Assembly: GCF_000282195.1 (NCBI RefSeq)
Contig: NZ_AKJT01000062.1
Coordinates: 1 to 64,000 of the forward strand
Direction: 5' to 3'
Source of the DNA: Pseudomonas sp. GM18
GTDB taxonomy: Bacteria; Pseudomonadota; Gammaproteobacteria; Pseudomonadales; Pseudomonadaceae
Length of the DNA: 64,000 nucleotides
Position numbers and translations under genes: made by a program. The notes below the pieces were generated by a model. The model was given only the letters and a program-made list of their open reading frames with translations. It had not been told where the DNA came from and ran no database searches. Of the stretch, positions 16,991 to 25,844 are shown in pieces. The stretch's first letter is position 1. The number at the start of each line of letters is the position of its first letter.

Positions 16991-19393
16991 CTACCGTGCC
17001 GGCAACAGCTTCAAGGTGCTGCGGGTATTGGCCGTCACTTCTTCATCATTGAAGTTCGCCTGGTAATAAACCCCTTCGATATACGCCTCGGCCTGATCGG
17101 CATAGTGGCTGTCGAACGGCACGCCGCTCTGGCCCACCGGGTTGATGGTCAGGCTGTGGGCCGGGTCGGCGAAGTCGATCAGTCGCCGGGTCGACGGGCC
17201 ATAGGTCACGGGCCACGGCGCCGGGCCGATCTTGGCCGAGAGGTTGTTCGGCACTTCGTGGGTGCCGGGAGCCGCGAACGGGCCAACGTTGAAAATCTGG
17301 TCCAGCGGCTTTTGCATCCCCAGCGGATGGCCGTGGGTCAGGGTGTGCGCCTTGCCCCACTGCCATTGCGCGGAATCGGCACCAAGGGTGGTTTTGAGGT
17401 GAGCCATGCTCGCTTGCCAGGCCACCTTGACCGTATCGGCGCGGGTTTCCTTGCCGGGGGTGTTGCGGTTGTCCCACCACGGCGAATCGGCGGAGGCCGC
17501 CAGACGCGGCAGCGCGGCATCGATCACCCGGGTCGGGAGCAGCGTTTCGAAGAAGTCATTGCCCAGTTCATCGCGCAGCGCCGCGTCGGCGAGGTTGAAC
17601 AGGAACTGGTTGAACAGGGTGGCGCTGATGGAGTCCAGTGGGTAATCGCCGCACCATTGCGCCAGTTGCTCGACCAATTTGAGCTCGGCCGGATCGCTTA
17701 CCACTTCACGCAGCACCGGTAGCAATGGCGCCAGCAAGCGCGGCCCGTAGGCGGTGGTGGTGCCCAGTTGCAGCTTCTGGTTGGCTGTGTTGTCCCACTT
17801 CACGTTCTTGTCGCTGAGCTGGCGATTGAGCTGCTGCCCGCGATCGGCGAGGTTGTAGTAACCAGGAATTTCCATGCCGGTCGGCGACACCGGTTGGAAG
17901 TTGGCCGAGACGATGTAGCCCCGCGCCGGGTTCTCTTCCTGCGGGTTGGCACTGAACGGGTAAAAACCTTCCTTGTCCGCCTGAGGGGTGCTGCCGTCGA
18001 GGATGAAACCGGGCTTCACCCCGGCCGGACGCTTGGGCAGCAGCGCCGAGGCCCACCAGCCGATGTCGCCCTTGGCATTGGCGTAGACGATGTTCAACCC
18101 TGGCGCCTGAACCTTGGCGGCCGCGGCGCGGGCCTTGGCCAGGGTGTCGGCGCGGTTGAGCTGGTAGAAGCCGTCGAGGATCGGATTCGGGGTTTCGAGG
18201 AACGCCCACCACATGGCAACCGGCGTTTTACCGGCGGCAGTGCCGAGTGCATCGTTGACGATCGGGCCATGGGGCGACTGGCGCAGCGTCAATGTGACCG
18301 GTGACTGGCCTTTCACCGCGATCTGTTGTTCGGTATTGACGATGTCCACCCACTTGCCGCGATACCAGACCTGGTTCGGGTTGTCCGGGTTGACCTTCTC
18401 GGCGATCAGGTCCAGATCGTCGTTCTGGAACATCGTCAGGCTCCAGCCGAAGTCCAGGTTGTGACCGAGAAATGCAAACGGCACCAGCGCCTGATGGTAG
18501 CCATAAAGCTCGAAGCCCGGCGCCGACAGGTGCGCCTCGTACCACACCGACGGCACCGAGAAGCGAATGTGCGGGTCACCGGCCAGCAGCGGCTTGCCGC
18601 TTTTGCTGCGGTTGCCGGAAATCACCCAGGCGTTGCTGCCTTCGAATTGCGGCAGGCCGTGGTCGACCAGCGCCTGTTCGCTCAGGCGGGCGAGGGCATT
18701 CAGATCCTTCCAGTCACTGGCGGCGAGCGTCGGCGCAGGGCTGGCGTGACCTTTGACCAGCACACCCTTGGGCTGCCAGTCGAGATCGAAGATGTTCAGG
18801 TAATCGGCGCCCAGTTGGTCGCGCACGTAAGTCAGCAAGGGTTCGGTGCGAAATGCCGCGGCAAAGCTGTAGGCCATGTAGCCGGCGATGCTGATGCTGT
18901 CTTCGGCGGTGAAGGGGCGCTTGGGGATCCCCAGCACGTCGAACTCTACCGGTGCAGCGTGGCTGTCCTGATATTGATTGATACCGTCCAGATAGGCTTG
19001 CAGGGCCTTCCATGCCGGCGACTGACGATCGAGCGCGGCCACATAGCTTTCGGCCCGTTCGCGAATGCGCAGGCCGCGAAACAGTTTGTCGGTGTCGAGC
19101 AGTTTCGGCCCGAGGACTTCGGCCAGCTCGCCACGGGCCAGGCGCCGCATGGCTTCCATCTGGAACAATCGGTCCTGGGCATGCACGTAGCCGAGGGCGC
19201 GGTAGAGGTCGGTTTCGTTTTCGGCACGGATATGCGGCACGCCGCGCTCGTCGTAGCGCACGGTCACCGAACCTTGCAGGTGCTGCAACGCCACCTGGCC
19301 CTGGCGCGTCGGTTGTTTGCTGTACACATACCAGCCGCCCCCGGCGACGAGTATGACGATCAGCAAGGCAAGTACGGTCAGGACGCGTTTCAT
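16991..19393 (-). CDS. hacB: Penicillin acylase-family N-acyl-homoserine lactone acylase (HacB/PA0305-like)
   Basis: An Ntn-hydrolase precursor predicted to hydrolyse amide bonds. Its presumed PAO1 counterpart downstream of spuH, PA0305 (HacB), degrades acyl-homoserine lactones. The 800-residue protein has an N-terminal membrane or signal segment (residues 5-20) and an alpha region containing ALGYVHAQDRLFQMEAMRR. Autoprocessing is expected at G252|S253 in EGSNAWVISG, which exposes the Ser nucleophile, and the beta chain follows. I chose the ATG at 19393, which starts directly before the hydrophobic segment. Actual substrate range cannot be read from sequence. Confidence 0.85.
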   Translation of the reverse strand: MKRVLTVLALLIVILVAGGGWYVYSKQPTRQGQVALQHLQGSVTVRYDERGVPHIRAENETDLYRALGYVHAQDRLFQMEAMRRLARGELAEVLGPKLLDTDKLFRGLRIRERAESYVAALDRQSPAWKALQAYLDGINQYQDSHAAPVEFDVLGIPKRPFTAEDSISIAGYMAYSFAAAFRTEPLLTYVRDQLGADYLNIFDLDWQPKGVLVKGHASPAPTLAASDWKDLNALARLSEQALVDHGLPQFEGSNAWVISGNRSKSGKPLLAGDPHIRFSVPSVWYEAHLSAPGFELYGYHQALVPFAFLGHNLDFGWSLTMFQNDDLDLIAEKVNPDNPNQVWYRGKWVDIVNTEQQIAVKGQSPVTLTLRQSPHGPIVNDALGTAAGKTPVAMWWAFLETPNPILDGFYQLNRADTLAKARAAAAKVQAPGLNIVYANAKGDIGWWASALLPKRPAGVKPGFILDGSTPQADKEGFYPFSANPQEENPARGYIVSANFQPVSPTGMEIPGYYNLADRGQQLNRQLSDKNVKWDNTANQKLQLGTTTAYGPRLLAPLLPVLREVVSDPAELKLVEQLAQWCGDYPLDSISATLFNQFLFNLADAALRDELGNDFFETLLPTRVIDAALPRLAASADSPWWDNRNTPGKETRADTVKVAWQASMAHLKTTLGADSAQWQWGKAHTLTHGHPLGMQKPLDQIFNVGPFAAPGTHEVPNNLSAKIGPAPWPVTYGPSTRRLIDFADPAHSLTINPVGQSGVPFDSHYADQAEAYIEGVYYQANFNDEEVTANTRSTLKLLPAR

Positions 19394-19496
19394 GGTGACT
19401 CCTTGTTCTTTCGGGGTTGCCACCCGTGCGGGCTGCAAACGTGTAGCACAGACCTCCTGTGCCGGGCATCGCGGTCCTGGAAAAGTCAGGAATGCC

Positions 19497-20075
19497 TTAC
19501 TTCGCCTCCGCGGGCCACGGGCAGTAGCAACCCACCGCCAGCGTGTGGGTTGCGTTCACCGCCCGGCCTGCGTTCAGTGCTTGCAGAATGGGCTCGATAA
19601 AGCTGTTGCTCGAATTGCAGGTCAGGCCTTCGCTGTATGGACCGAAATACGCCAACTGGCCGCTGCGGTCCCAGATCGCCACCGCCGGGCTGGCAGGGAT
19701 CTGTTCGGAGCCAGGCAGGACAGCGAGGGTTTTCAGGCGGCTCAAGTTGCCGGGCAACTGGCCGTGGCTGCCGGGCTTTTGTACCGTATAGAACTCGACG
19801 CCCTGCGGTACATATTGCTCAACCAGTTCGGTCAGGTGTTGTTGGTTGCCGACATTGCACGGGCAGGCCGGATCCCAGAAGTGCACCAGGCGAATGGCGC
19901 CGGGGCCGGCGAGTTCGTCCGGCAGGCGCAACGGGTCGCCGGAGAACACGGCGGTGTGCGAACTGAATGCCCGCAGGTAGCGTCCCTGAAACCAGTCGTA
20001 AGCGGCCCACAACACACCGGCACACACAAGGGCGAGCAGGCTGGCAAGCAGTGTGGTGCGGTAGGCCGGGCGCAT
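19497..20075 (-). CDS. Membrane-anchored thioredoxin-like protein (DUF6436-like)
   Basis: A 192-residue protein with an N-terminal membrane anchor (about residues 8-27) and a periplasmic thioredoxin-like fold. LVHFWDPACPCNVGNQQHL provides a CPC-type active site where thioredoxins have CxxC. The later segment IPASPAVAIWDRSGQLAYFGPYSEG resembles the cis-proline region. Redox partner unknown. The ATG at 20075 has GAGGA upstream. A TTG three codons earlier would leave no room for a ribosome binding site. Confidence 0.7.
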   Translation of the reverse strand: MRPAYRTTLLASLLALVCAGVLWAAYDWFQGRYLRAFSSHTAVFSGDPLRLPDELAGPGAIRLVHFWDPACPCNVGNQQHLTELVEQYVPQGVEFYTVQKPGSHGQLPGNLSRLKTLAVLPGSEQIPASPAVAIWDRSGQLAYFGPYSEGLTCNSSNSFIEPILQALNAGRAVNATHTLAVGCYCPWPAEAK

Positions 20076-20172
20076 GGGTTTCAATCCTCGAAGGTCGGCT
20101 AGCTTGCCATGCTTGCCGCGACAGATGAATATCGCAGGCCCATAAAGTCTGTTTCATGCGTTGGAATGCCTC

Positions 20173-21120
20173 ATGTCTGCCACTTTTGACCCCGATCATT
20201 TGCGTGCCAGCCTGCGGCCATTGGCCGAGTGGCAGCCGCTGTCGACGGAGGCCATGGCCTATCAGCATTTTTATGGTCTGGATTTCCCACAGCGGACCCT
20301 GCGCCGTGGCCTGGGGCGTTTCGAAGTCGATGGCTATGAAGTGGTCAGCCAGCTTTGGTGGCCCGAGCGGGCGAAGGCGACGCTGTTTTTGTTTCACGGC
20401 TTCTACGATCACACCGGGCTCTACCGGCATGTGATCGAGTGGGCGCTGGACCAGGGTTTTGCAGTACTCGCCTGCGACCTGCCAGGGCATGGCTTGTCCA
20501 GCGGCGAACGGGCGAGCATCAAGGACTTCGCCGAGTACCAGAGCACTCTGCAAGGGCTGCTGGCCGAGGCGCAGTCGCTGGGCCTTCCGCAGCCCTGGCA
20601 CTTGTGCGGGCAAAGCACTGGCGGGGCGATCGTGATCGATCATGTACTCAATCAAGGCGCGAGCAGCCCGGCCCAGGGGCAAGTGATTCTGCTGTCACCC
20701 CTGGTGCGGCCGCGTGCCTGGGGCTGGTCGCGGCTCAGTTATTACCTGCTCAAGCCGTTTGTCAAAGGCATCGCCCGGCGCTTCAGCGAGAATTCCAACG
20801 ACCCTGATTTCCTCGCGTTCCTGCAAGCCGATCCGCTGCAACCGCTGCGTCTGCCTACGGCCTGGGTCGGCGCGCTGGGACGGTGGATCAAGCGTATCGA
20901 AGCGGCACCGAGCAGCCCGCGGCGGCCGCTGATCGTGCAGGGGCAGGCGGATATGACTGTGGATTGGGAGCACAACCTTGAAGTGTTGCGAGGCAAGTTC
21001 GATCGGCCCCAGGTATTGATGCTGCCTGAGGCGCGGCATCATCTGGCGAATGAGTCGCTTGGGTTGCGGCAGGAGTATTTCGGGTTTTTGACCAGGCGCA
21101 TGAGTCGGGATCGGCGGTGA
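20173..21120 (+). CDS. Alpha/beta hydrolase (serine lipase/lysophospholipase-like)
   Basis: A 315-residue cytosolic-looking hydrolase of the serine aminopeptidase S33 / monoacylglycerol lipase type. It has LFLFHGFYDHTGLYRHV (oxyanion region), the lid-proximal ACDLPGHGLSSGERA, and the nucleophile elbow CGQSTGGAI. The acid and histidine of the triad are probably in GQADMTVDWEHN and LPEARHHLANE. Substrate unknown. The ATG at 20173 is preferred to a TTG at 20161. It is divergent from the thioredoxin-like gene. Confidence 0.82.
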   Translation: MSATFDPDHLRASLRPLAEWQPLSTEAMAYQHFYGLDFPQRTLRRGLGRFEVDGYEVVSQLWWPERAKATLFLFHGFYDHTGLYRHVIEWALDQGFAVLACDLPGHGLSSGERASIKDFAEYQSTLQGLLAEAQSLGLPQPWHLCGQSTGGAIVIDHVLNQGASSPAQGQVILLSPLVRPRAWGWSRLSYYLLKPFVKGIARRFSENSNDPDFLAFLQADPLQPLRLPTAWVGALGRWIKRIEAAPSSPRRPLIVQGQADMTVDWEHNLEVLRGKFDRPQVLMLPEARHHLANESLGLRQEYFGFLTRRMSRDRR

Positions 21121-21162
21121 CATTTCGATAGTCTTCGCGGGCAAGTCCACAGACGTCAAAAA

Positions 21163-21915
21163 TTACTGGGTCAGGCTCGACGTACTTTGCCCCACCGCCA
21201 ACCCCGCCCGAATCGCCGCCAATGCCGCTTGGTAATAAGCCTTGCCCTCAGTGGACTCGGCAAAGGTCGAAAACTCTTCCAGCTCGTCATCCGACAGGTC
21301 GCGATAGACATACAGCAGCGTGTTGTTCAGGTCGGCGCCGATCTGCTCCATCAGGCGCTGGCGCTGACCGTTCAACATGCCCTGAGCCTGACCGCCGCCG
21401 AGCAGGCCGGGGATCATCGAGCTCAGGCTGTCGGCCGCGACGCCTGCGATCGCCAGGCTGACTTCTGCGCCGGCCTCGCGGGCGGGCAGGGCCTGGGCCA
21501 GGTGGCCGATGATCAACTGACGGGTATCGCTGGCCTGCATCTTCGGCAAGCCCTTGGCGTTTTTCGCCAATTGATCGCGACGGGTCGCCAGCAGTTCGGC
21601 GGCGACGATTTTCTTGCCCAGGGGCGATTGAAAGAAGGTCAGCGCAGGTTTCGGGTTGGCGAGCTTCTTGCGCAGTTGTGCTTCGGCGCGCTGGTCCATG
21701 GCCTTGGGGGCGAACCGCTGATTGCTGTTGTCGACCAGGGCCTGGAACACTGCCGGTGGCAAGCTGTTCTGATAGCGCTGCTGAGCGGCCGAGAGAGCAT
21801 CGTTGAAATGCGCGCGTTGTTCTGGCCAGCCGGCGACCTTGTACAGCTGGTCGTGGCCGTCCGCCCAGGCGGGCAAAACGCAGAACATCAACAGTGAGAA
21901 AAGCAAGCGACGCAT
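21163..21915 (-). CDS. DUF2059 domain-containing exported protein
   Basis: A 250-residue protein with a clear signal peptide (MRRLLFSLLMFCVLPAWA) and a helical mature part. The C-terminal half (residues 125-240) resembles the DUF2059 family: LSSMIPGLL, then a conserved helical stretch with LSDDELEEFSTFAESTEGKAYYQA. Function unknown, probably periplasmic. I chose the ATG at 21915 because the open frame upstream adds 50 residues that would bury the signal peptide. Confidence 0.75.
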   Translation of the reverse strand: MRRLLFSLLMFCVLPAWADGHDQLYKVAGWPEQRAHFNDALSAAQQRYQNSLPPAVFQALVDNSNQRFAPKAMDQRAEAQLRKKLANPKPALTFFQSPLGKKIVAAELLATRRDQLAKNAKGLPKMQASDTRQLIIGHLAQALPAREAGAEVSLAIAGVAADSLSSMIPGLLGGGQAQGMLNGQRQRLMEQIGADLNNTLLYVYRDLSDDELEEFSTFAESTEGKAYYQAALAAIRAGLAVGQSTSSLTQ

Positions 21916-22048
21916 AGGGACTCCTGTCAGCAGGCGACTATTCTCCGTGCGACATTCGTACTTGTCGAGAATTCGTATCAGGTTGAGTACCTTATCCGAC
22001 CAATCCTCCGCTGCGTGGCTCTGTCGGATTTGCGGGCACAGGAATACT

Positions 22049-22681
22049 ATGCGCGCCATGCACATACCCTCTGATCATCCACTGCTGTTACGTATCGTCG
22101 ACGACCTGGCCGAACACGGCTGGTCGCAGCAGAATATTTTCCTGCCCCTGGACCTGACCCGGGCGCTGGCGGCCGAGTGTCGCCAACGTGCCGCCGAGGG
22201 CGAACTCGCCCCGGCCGCCGTGGGGCGCGGGGCGTTTTCGGAGATTCGCGAGGGCATTCGCGGCGACCATATCCAGTGGCTCGAACCCGGTCAGGCCGAG
22301 GCCTGCGACAGTTACCTGGGGTTGATGGATAGCCTGCGTGAGGCGATGAATCGCGGTTTGTTCCTGGGCCTGGAAGATTTCGAAAGCCATTTCGCCCTGT
22401 ACCCGCCCGGCGCTTTCTACCTCAAGCATGTTGACCGTTTCCGTGACGACGACCGGCGCATGGTCTCGGCGGTGATCTACCTCAATGACGCCTGGCTGCC
22501 CGAGCATGGCGGTCAGTTGCGCATGTACCTGGACGAAGGTGTCGAACACGATGTGGTGCCCACCGGCGGATGCCTGGTGGTGTTCCTGTCGGGCGACGTC
22601 CCCCACGAAGTCCTGCCCGCGACCCGGGAACGCCTGTCGTTGACAGGCTGGTTCCGCCGTCGTGGCAACGAGCCGTTCTGA
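22049..22681 (+). CDS. 2-oxoglutarate/Fe(II) prolyl hydroxylase, PPHD-like (EF-Tu hydroxylase)
   Basis: A 210-residue 2OG oxygenase of the HIF prolyl hydroxylase type. The Fe triad is H127, D129 (KHVDRF) and H186 (PHEVLP), and R195, nine residues on, is the expected 2OG anchor, as in human PHD2. A P. aeruginosa homologue, PPHD, which I recall as PA0310 in the same neighbourhood, hydroxylates a proline of elongation factor Tu. AGGA lies 5 nt before ATG 22049; a second ATG at 22058 is possible. The DUF523 gene starts 2 nt after the stop, suggesting coupling. Confidence 0.82.
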   Translation: MRAMHIPSDHPLLLRIVDDLAEHGWSQQNIFLPLDLTRALAAECRQRAAEGELAPAAVGRGAFSEIREGIRGDHIQWLEPGQAEACDSYLGLMDSLREAMNRGLFLGLEDFESHFALYPPGAFYLKHVDRFRDDDRRMVSAVIYLNDAWLPEHGGQLRMYLDEGVEHDVVPTGGCLVVFLSGDVPHEVLPATRERLSLTGWFRRRGNEPF

Positions 22682-22683
22682 TC

Positions 22684-23169
22684 ATGCAAAAGATTCTGGT
22701 AAGCCGCTGTTTGCTCGGTCACCGCGTTCGTTACGACGGCGGGGCCAGCGGGCCGTTCGATCTATTGGAGCAGTGGATTGCCGAAGGCCGGGTGGTGCCG
22801 TTGTGTCCGGAAGTCGCCGGCGGGTTGCCGACACCCAGGGCCGCGGCGGAAATTCCCGGTGGGCAGGGCGGTGAAGTGCTTGATGGCCTTGCATCAGTCA
22901 TCACCACCGAGGGCGAGGACGTCAGTGCCGAGTTTCTTTCGGGGGCTTGTCAGGCGCTGGAGCTGGTGCAACAGCACGGCATCCGGGTTGCCGTGCTCAA
23001 GGCCAACAGCCCGTCTTGCGGGAATCTGCTGACCTATGACGGGACGTTCAGTGGCGTGAAGGTCAGCGGTGAGGGCGTGACCGCCGCGCTGCTCAAGCGC
23101 CATGGTGTGCAAGTCTTCAGCGAGCTGGAGTTGCCGCAAGCGGCGCAGGCTTTGGCAATCCTGAAGTAA
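22684..23169 (+). CDS. DUF523 family protein (YbbK-like)
   Basis: A 161-residue protein covering the whole DUF523 domain. Its conserved cysteines lie in LVSRCLLGHRVRYDG, PLCPEVAGGLPTPR and NSPSCGN, which suggest a metal or iron-sulfur site. The molecular function is not established. The ATG at 22684, 2 nt after the prolyl hydroxylase stop, is preferred over upstream in-frame starts that would overlap that gene. Confidence 0.82.
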   Translation: MQKILVSRCLLGHRVRYDGGASGPFDLLEQWIAEGRVVPLCPEVAGGLPTPRAAAEIPGGQGGEVLDGLASVITTEGEDVSAEFLSGACQALELVQQHGIRVAVLKANSPSCGNLLTYDGTFSGVKVSGEGVTAALLKRHGVQVFSELELPQAAQALAILK

Positions 23170-23199
23170 CGGCCCACAGGGTTACTCATTCGCCCGAAA

Positions 23200-23787
23200 T
23201 CAAGGTTTCGGCGCCACACCCGCATCCGCCCCAAACCACTTCTGCTCCAGCGCCTCCAGCCGGCCATCGGCCTTGATTCGCTGCAAGGCGTTTTCCAGGC
23301 TTGCATGGAACGCCGGGTTACCCTTCTGAAACGGAATCGCCAGGCTCACCGCCGGGGCGGCTTTGGGCTTTTGCTCCGTCAGCGACTGCACCAACAGGAT
23401 TGATCGCGGTTGCTCTTCTTTCTGCGCGATCAATTGCGCATTGGTGTGAATGTAAGGTTCGCTGAAGTCGAAACGATCCTTCAGGTCCGGGGTCAGTGCT
23501 ATGTGATTGATGGCAACGTCGTATTTGCCGCTTTCGACACCACTCAACAGATCGTCGGAATCGGTCACGACGAAGTCCGCCCGTACATCCAGCTCATTGG
23601 CCAGCAGTTGACCCAGCTCGACCTCGAACCCGGTCAGTTTGCCGTCATCCTTGAAATTGAAGGGCGGTGTATTAGCCTCAAGGGCAATGCGCAATTCGCC
23701 GCGGTCGTTTACATCGTCAATCAGTTCGGCATGAGCCAAAGGGCTCAAAAGGGGTAGCAGGCAGATCAGGCCAGGCAAAAAGCGCAT
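23200..23787 (-). CDS. Compact amino-acid-type periplasmic solute-binding protein
   Basis: A 195-residue exported protein (signal peptide to residue 20, AHA-E). Its first lobe is normal for SBP family 3: LRIALEANTPPFNFKDDGKLTGFEVELGQLLA, and DVAINHIALTPDLKDRFDFSEPYI. Usual proteins of this family are about 240-260 residues. Here about 50-60 residues of the second lobe are missing between LIAQKEE and VSLAIPFQKGNPAF, while the C-terminal helix ending in EQKWFG is kept. AAGGAG supports ATG 23787 over the GTG two codons upstream. It could be a reduced receptor or a degraded paralogue; no permease lies nearby. Confidence 0.72.
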   Translation of the reverse strand: MRFLPGLICLLPLLSPLAHAELIDDVNDRGELRIALEANTPPFNFKDDGKLTGFEVELGQLLANELDVRADFVVTDSDDLLSGVESGKYDVAINHIALTPDLKDRFDFSEPYIHTNAQLIAQKEEQPRSILLVQSLTEQKPKAAPAVSLAIPFQKGNPAFHASLENALQRIKADGRLEALEQKWFGADAGVAPKP

Positions 23788-23923
23788 GGTCACTCCTTTG
23801 AATTCATTTATCGCGACGCGCTGTTCAGGCTCGCTTTGCTATGGTTATTGAGTGCCTTCGACAACGAATGGCCGTTAAGTTGTTCACGGCTGAGCGAATT
23901 TTACGGAAAAACTGGAGAAGAGA

Positions 23924-24349
23924 ATGAAAAGCTTTATGTCACGTGCAGCATTGGCTGGTGTGCTGATGGGTGTTTCGGTGCTGGCCGGTGCCGCCACCCC
24001 GGCTCCGAAGGGGGCAGAAGTGTTCATCGTATCTCCTGCGGACGGAGCCACGGTCGCGCAAACCTTTACCGTGAATTTCGGCGTCAAGGAAATCGCGCTG
24101 GCACCAGCGGGCGATGTCACCAAAAATACTGGCCATCACCATTTGCTGATCGATGTCGACAAACTACCAGCTGCCGGAGCTCCGATTCCAAACGATGCCA
24201 ATCATATGCACTTTGGCAAAGCGCAGACTCACGCTGAAATCAAACTGGCACCGGGCAAGCACACCTTGCAGCTCGAACTGGGCGACAGCGGTCACATGCC
24301 GTTCGATCCGCCGATCGTGTCGAAGAAAATCACCGTGACGGTGAAGTAA
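23924..24349 (+). CDS. DUF4399 domain-containing exported protein
   Basis: A 141-residue protein with a signal peptide (residues 1-24, ending AGA-A) and a small beta-sandwich. It contains GAEVFIVSPADGATV, NTGHHHLLIDVDKLP, FGKAQTHAEIKLAPGKHTLQLELGD and the C-terminal SKKITVTV. The clustered histidines (TGHHHLLID) may bind metal, which is inference only. Function unknown. A strong terminator follows. Confidence 0.8.
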   Translation: MKSFMSRAALAGVLMGVSVLAGAATPAPKGAEVFIVSPADGATVAQTFTVNFGVKEIALAPAGDVTKNTGHHHLLIDVDKLPAAGAPIPNDANHMHFGKAQTHAEIKLAPGKHTLQLELGDSGHMPFDPPIVSKKITVTVK

Positions 24350-24363
24350 CTTTTCCAGAAATG

Positions 24364-24394
24364 AAAAAGGGAGACCCGAGGGTCTCCCTTTTTT
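24364..24394. terminator. Bidirectional terminator between the DUF4399 gene and serA
   Basis: A 13-bp perfect stem, AAAAAGGGAGACC / GGTCTCCCTTTTT, with a CGAG loop. It has a T tract on both strands and serves the two convergent genes. Confidence 0.9.
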
Positions 24395-24410
24395 GTCGCT
24401 CAAGTCTGAA

Positions 24411-25640
24411 TCAGAACAGCACGCGGCAACGAATGGTGCCGTTGATGTGCTGCAGCTTCTCTTGCGCCATTTCCGAGTAATCGGCATCGACGTCGATCAC
24501 GACGTAGCCGACTTTCTCGTTGGTCTGCAGGAACTGACCGGAAATGTTGATGCCGTTTTCGGCGAACACCTTGTTGATCTCGCTCATCACACCCGGAATG
24601 TTCTCGTGGATGTGCAACAGGCGGTGCTTGCCAGGGTGAGCCGGCAGGGCCACTTCCGGGAAGTTCACGGACGATACCGACGTACCGTTGTCGCTGTACT
24701 TGACCAGTTTTTCCGCCACTTCCAGACCGATGTTGGCCTGTGCTTCAGCGGTGGAACCACCGATGTGCGGGGTCAGGATCACGTTGTCCAGGCCACGCAG
24801 CGGGCTTTCGAACTCTTCTTCGTTGGAGCGCGGCTCCACCGGGAATACGTCGATGGCCGCGCCGATCAGGTGCTTGTCCTTGATCGCGTCCGCCAGGGCG
24901 TCCAGTTCGACCACGGTGCCGCGCGCGGCGTTGATCAGGATGCCGCCCTTCTTGATGGCGCGGATTTCCTTCTCGCCGATCATCCACTGGGTGGCAGCGG
25001 TTTCCGGAACGTGCAGAGTGACGATGTCGGACATGCCCAACAGCTCGTGCAGGTTGCCGACCTGGGTGGCGTTGCCCAGTGGCAGCTTGGTCACGGTGTC
25101 GTAGAAGTAAACCTGCATGCCCAGACCTTCAGCCAGGACCGACAGTTGAGTACCGATCGAGCCGTAACCGACGATACCCAGCTTCTTGCCGCGGATTTCA
25201 AAGGAGTTGGCTGCGCTTTTGATCCAGCCGCCACGGTGGCAGGAAGCGTTCTTCTCAGGGATGCCGCGCAGCAACAGGATCGCCTCGGCCAGCACCAGCT
25301 CGGCAACGGAGCGAGTGTTGGAGTACGGCGCGTTGAATACTGCGATACCGCGTTCGCGAGCCGCGTTGAGGTCGACCTGGTTGGTGCCGATGCAGAAACA
25401 GCCGACAGCCACCAGTTTCTTCGCGTGATCGAAGATTTCTTCGGTCAGTTGAGTGCGGGAGCGAATGCCGATGAAGTGAGCATCAGCGATCTTTTCCTTC
25501 AGCTGGGCTTCCGGCAGAGAACCTGTGAGGTACTCGATGCTGGTGTAGCCCGCCGCCTTGAGGACGTCGACAGCCGATTGGTGGACGCCTTCGAGAAGAA
25601 GGAACTTGATCTTGCTCTTATCGAGAGAAGTCTTGCTCAT
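24411..25640 (-). CDS. serA: D-3-phosphoglycerate dehydrogenase SerA
   Basis: First enzyme of serine biosynthesis: oxidises 3-phosphoglycerate to 3-phosphohydroxypyruvate, and in many bacteria reduces 2-oxoglutarate to D-2-hydroxyglutarate. The 409-residue protein has the NAD-binding GIVGYGSIGTQLS, the catalytic arginine, glutamate and histidine around INAARGTVV and LTPHIGGSTAEAQ, and a C-terminal ACT domain with LLHIHENIPGVMSEI. I chose ATG 25640 for the family start MSKTSLDKSKIKFLLLEG; the open frame continues far upstream antisense to the neighbour. Confidence 0.95.
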   Translation of the reverse strand: MSKTSLDKSKIKFLLLEGVHQSAVDVLKAAGYTSIEYLTGSLPEAQLKEKIADAHFIGIRSRTQLTEEIFDHAKKLVAVGCFCIGTNQVDLNAARERGIAVFNAPYSNTRSVAELVLAEAILLLRGIPEKNASCHRGGWIKSAANSFEIRGKKLGIVGYGSIGTQLSVLAEGLGMQVYFYDTVTKLPLGNATQVGNLHELLGMSDIVTLHVPETAATQWMIGEKEIRAIKKGGILINAARGTVVELDALADAIKDKHLIGAAIDVFPVEPRSNEEEFESPLRGLDNVILTPHIGGSTAEAQANIGLEVAEKLVKYSDNGTSVSSVNFPEVALPAHPGKHRLLHIHENIPGVMSEINKVFAENGINISGQFLQTNEKVGYVVIDVDADYSEMAQEKLQHINGTIRCRVLF

Positions 25641-25844
25641 CTGCGTAAACCTGTGTCCCGGAGAAAAAATGGCAGGGAAGGGAGCAGCCAGAGCTGACCC
25701 GGACGGCAGGAAAGCCGTCGCCGCAGAACAGCCTTTGGGCACTATCCTGCGGGGTCGGTATGCTAGCATATGCGACCTGCTAACACTCATTCTGCGACGT
25801 GAAGCGTACTCAGGATGACCATGAATTGTTCGAGAGTTCTGTCG

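Noticed and set aside
22049..22681. The 2-oxoglutarate oxygenase considered as the missing phosphonate hydroxylase
   Set aside because: Its motifs and spacing fit the prolyl hydroxylase PPHD family, and it lies more than 20 kb from the phosphonate genes, beside a DUF523 gene.
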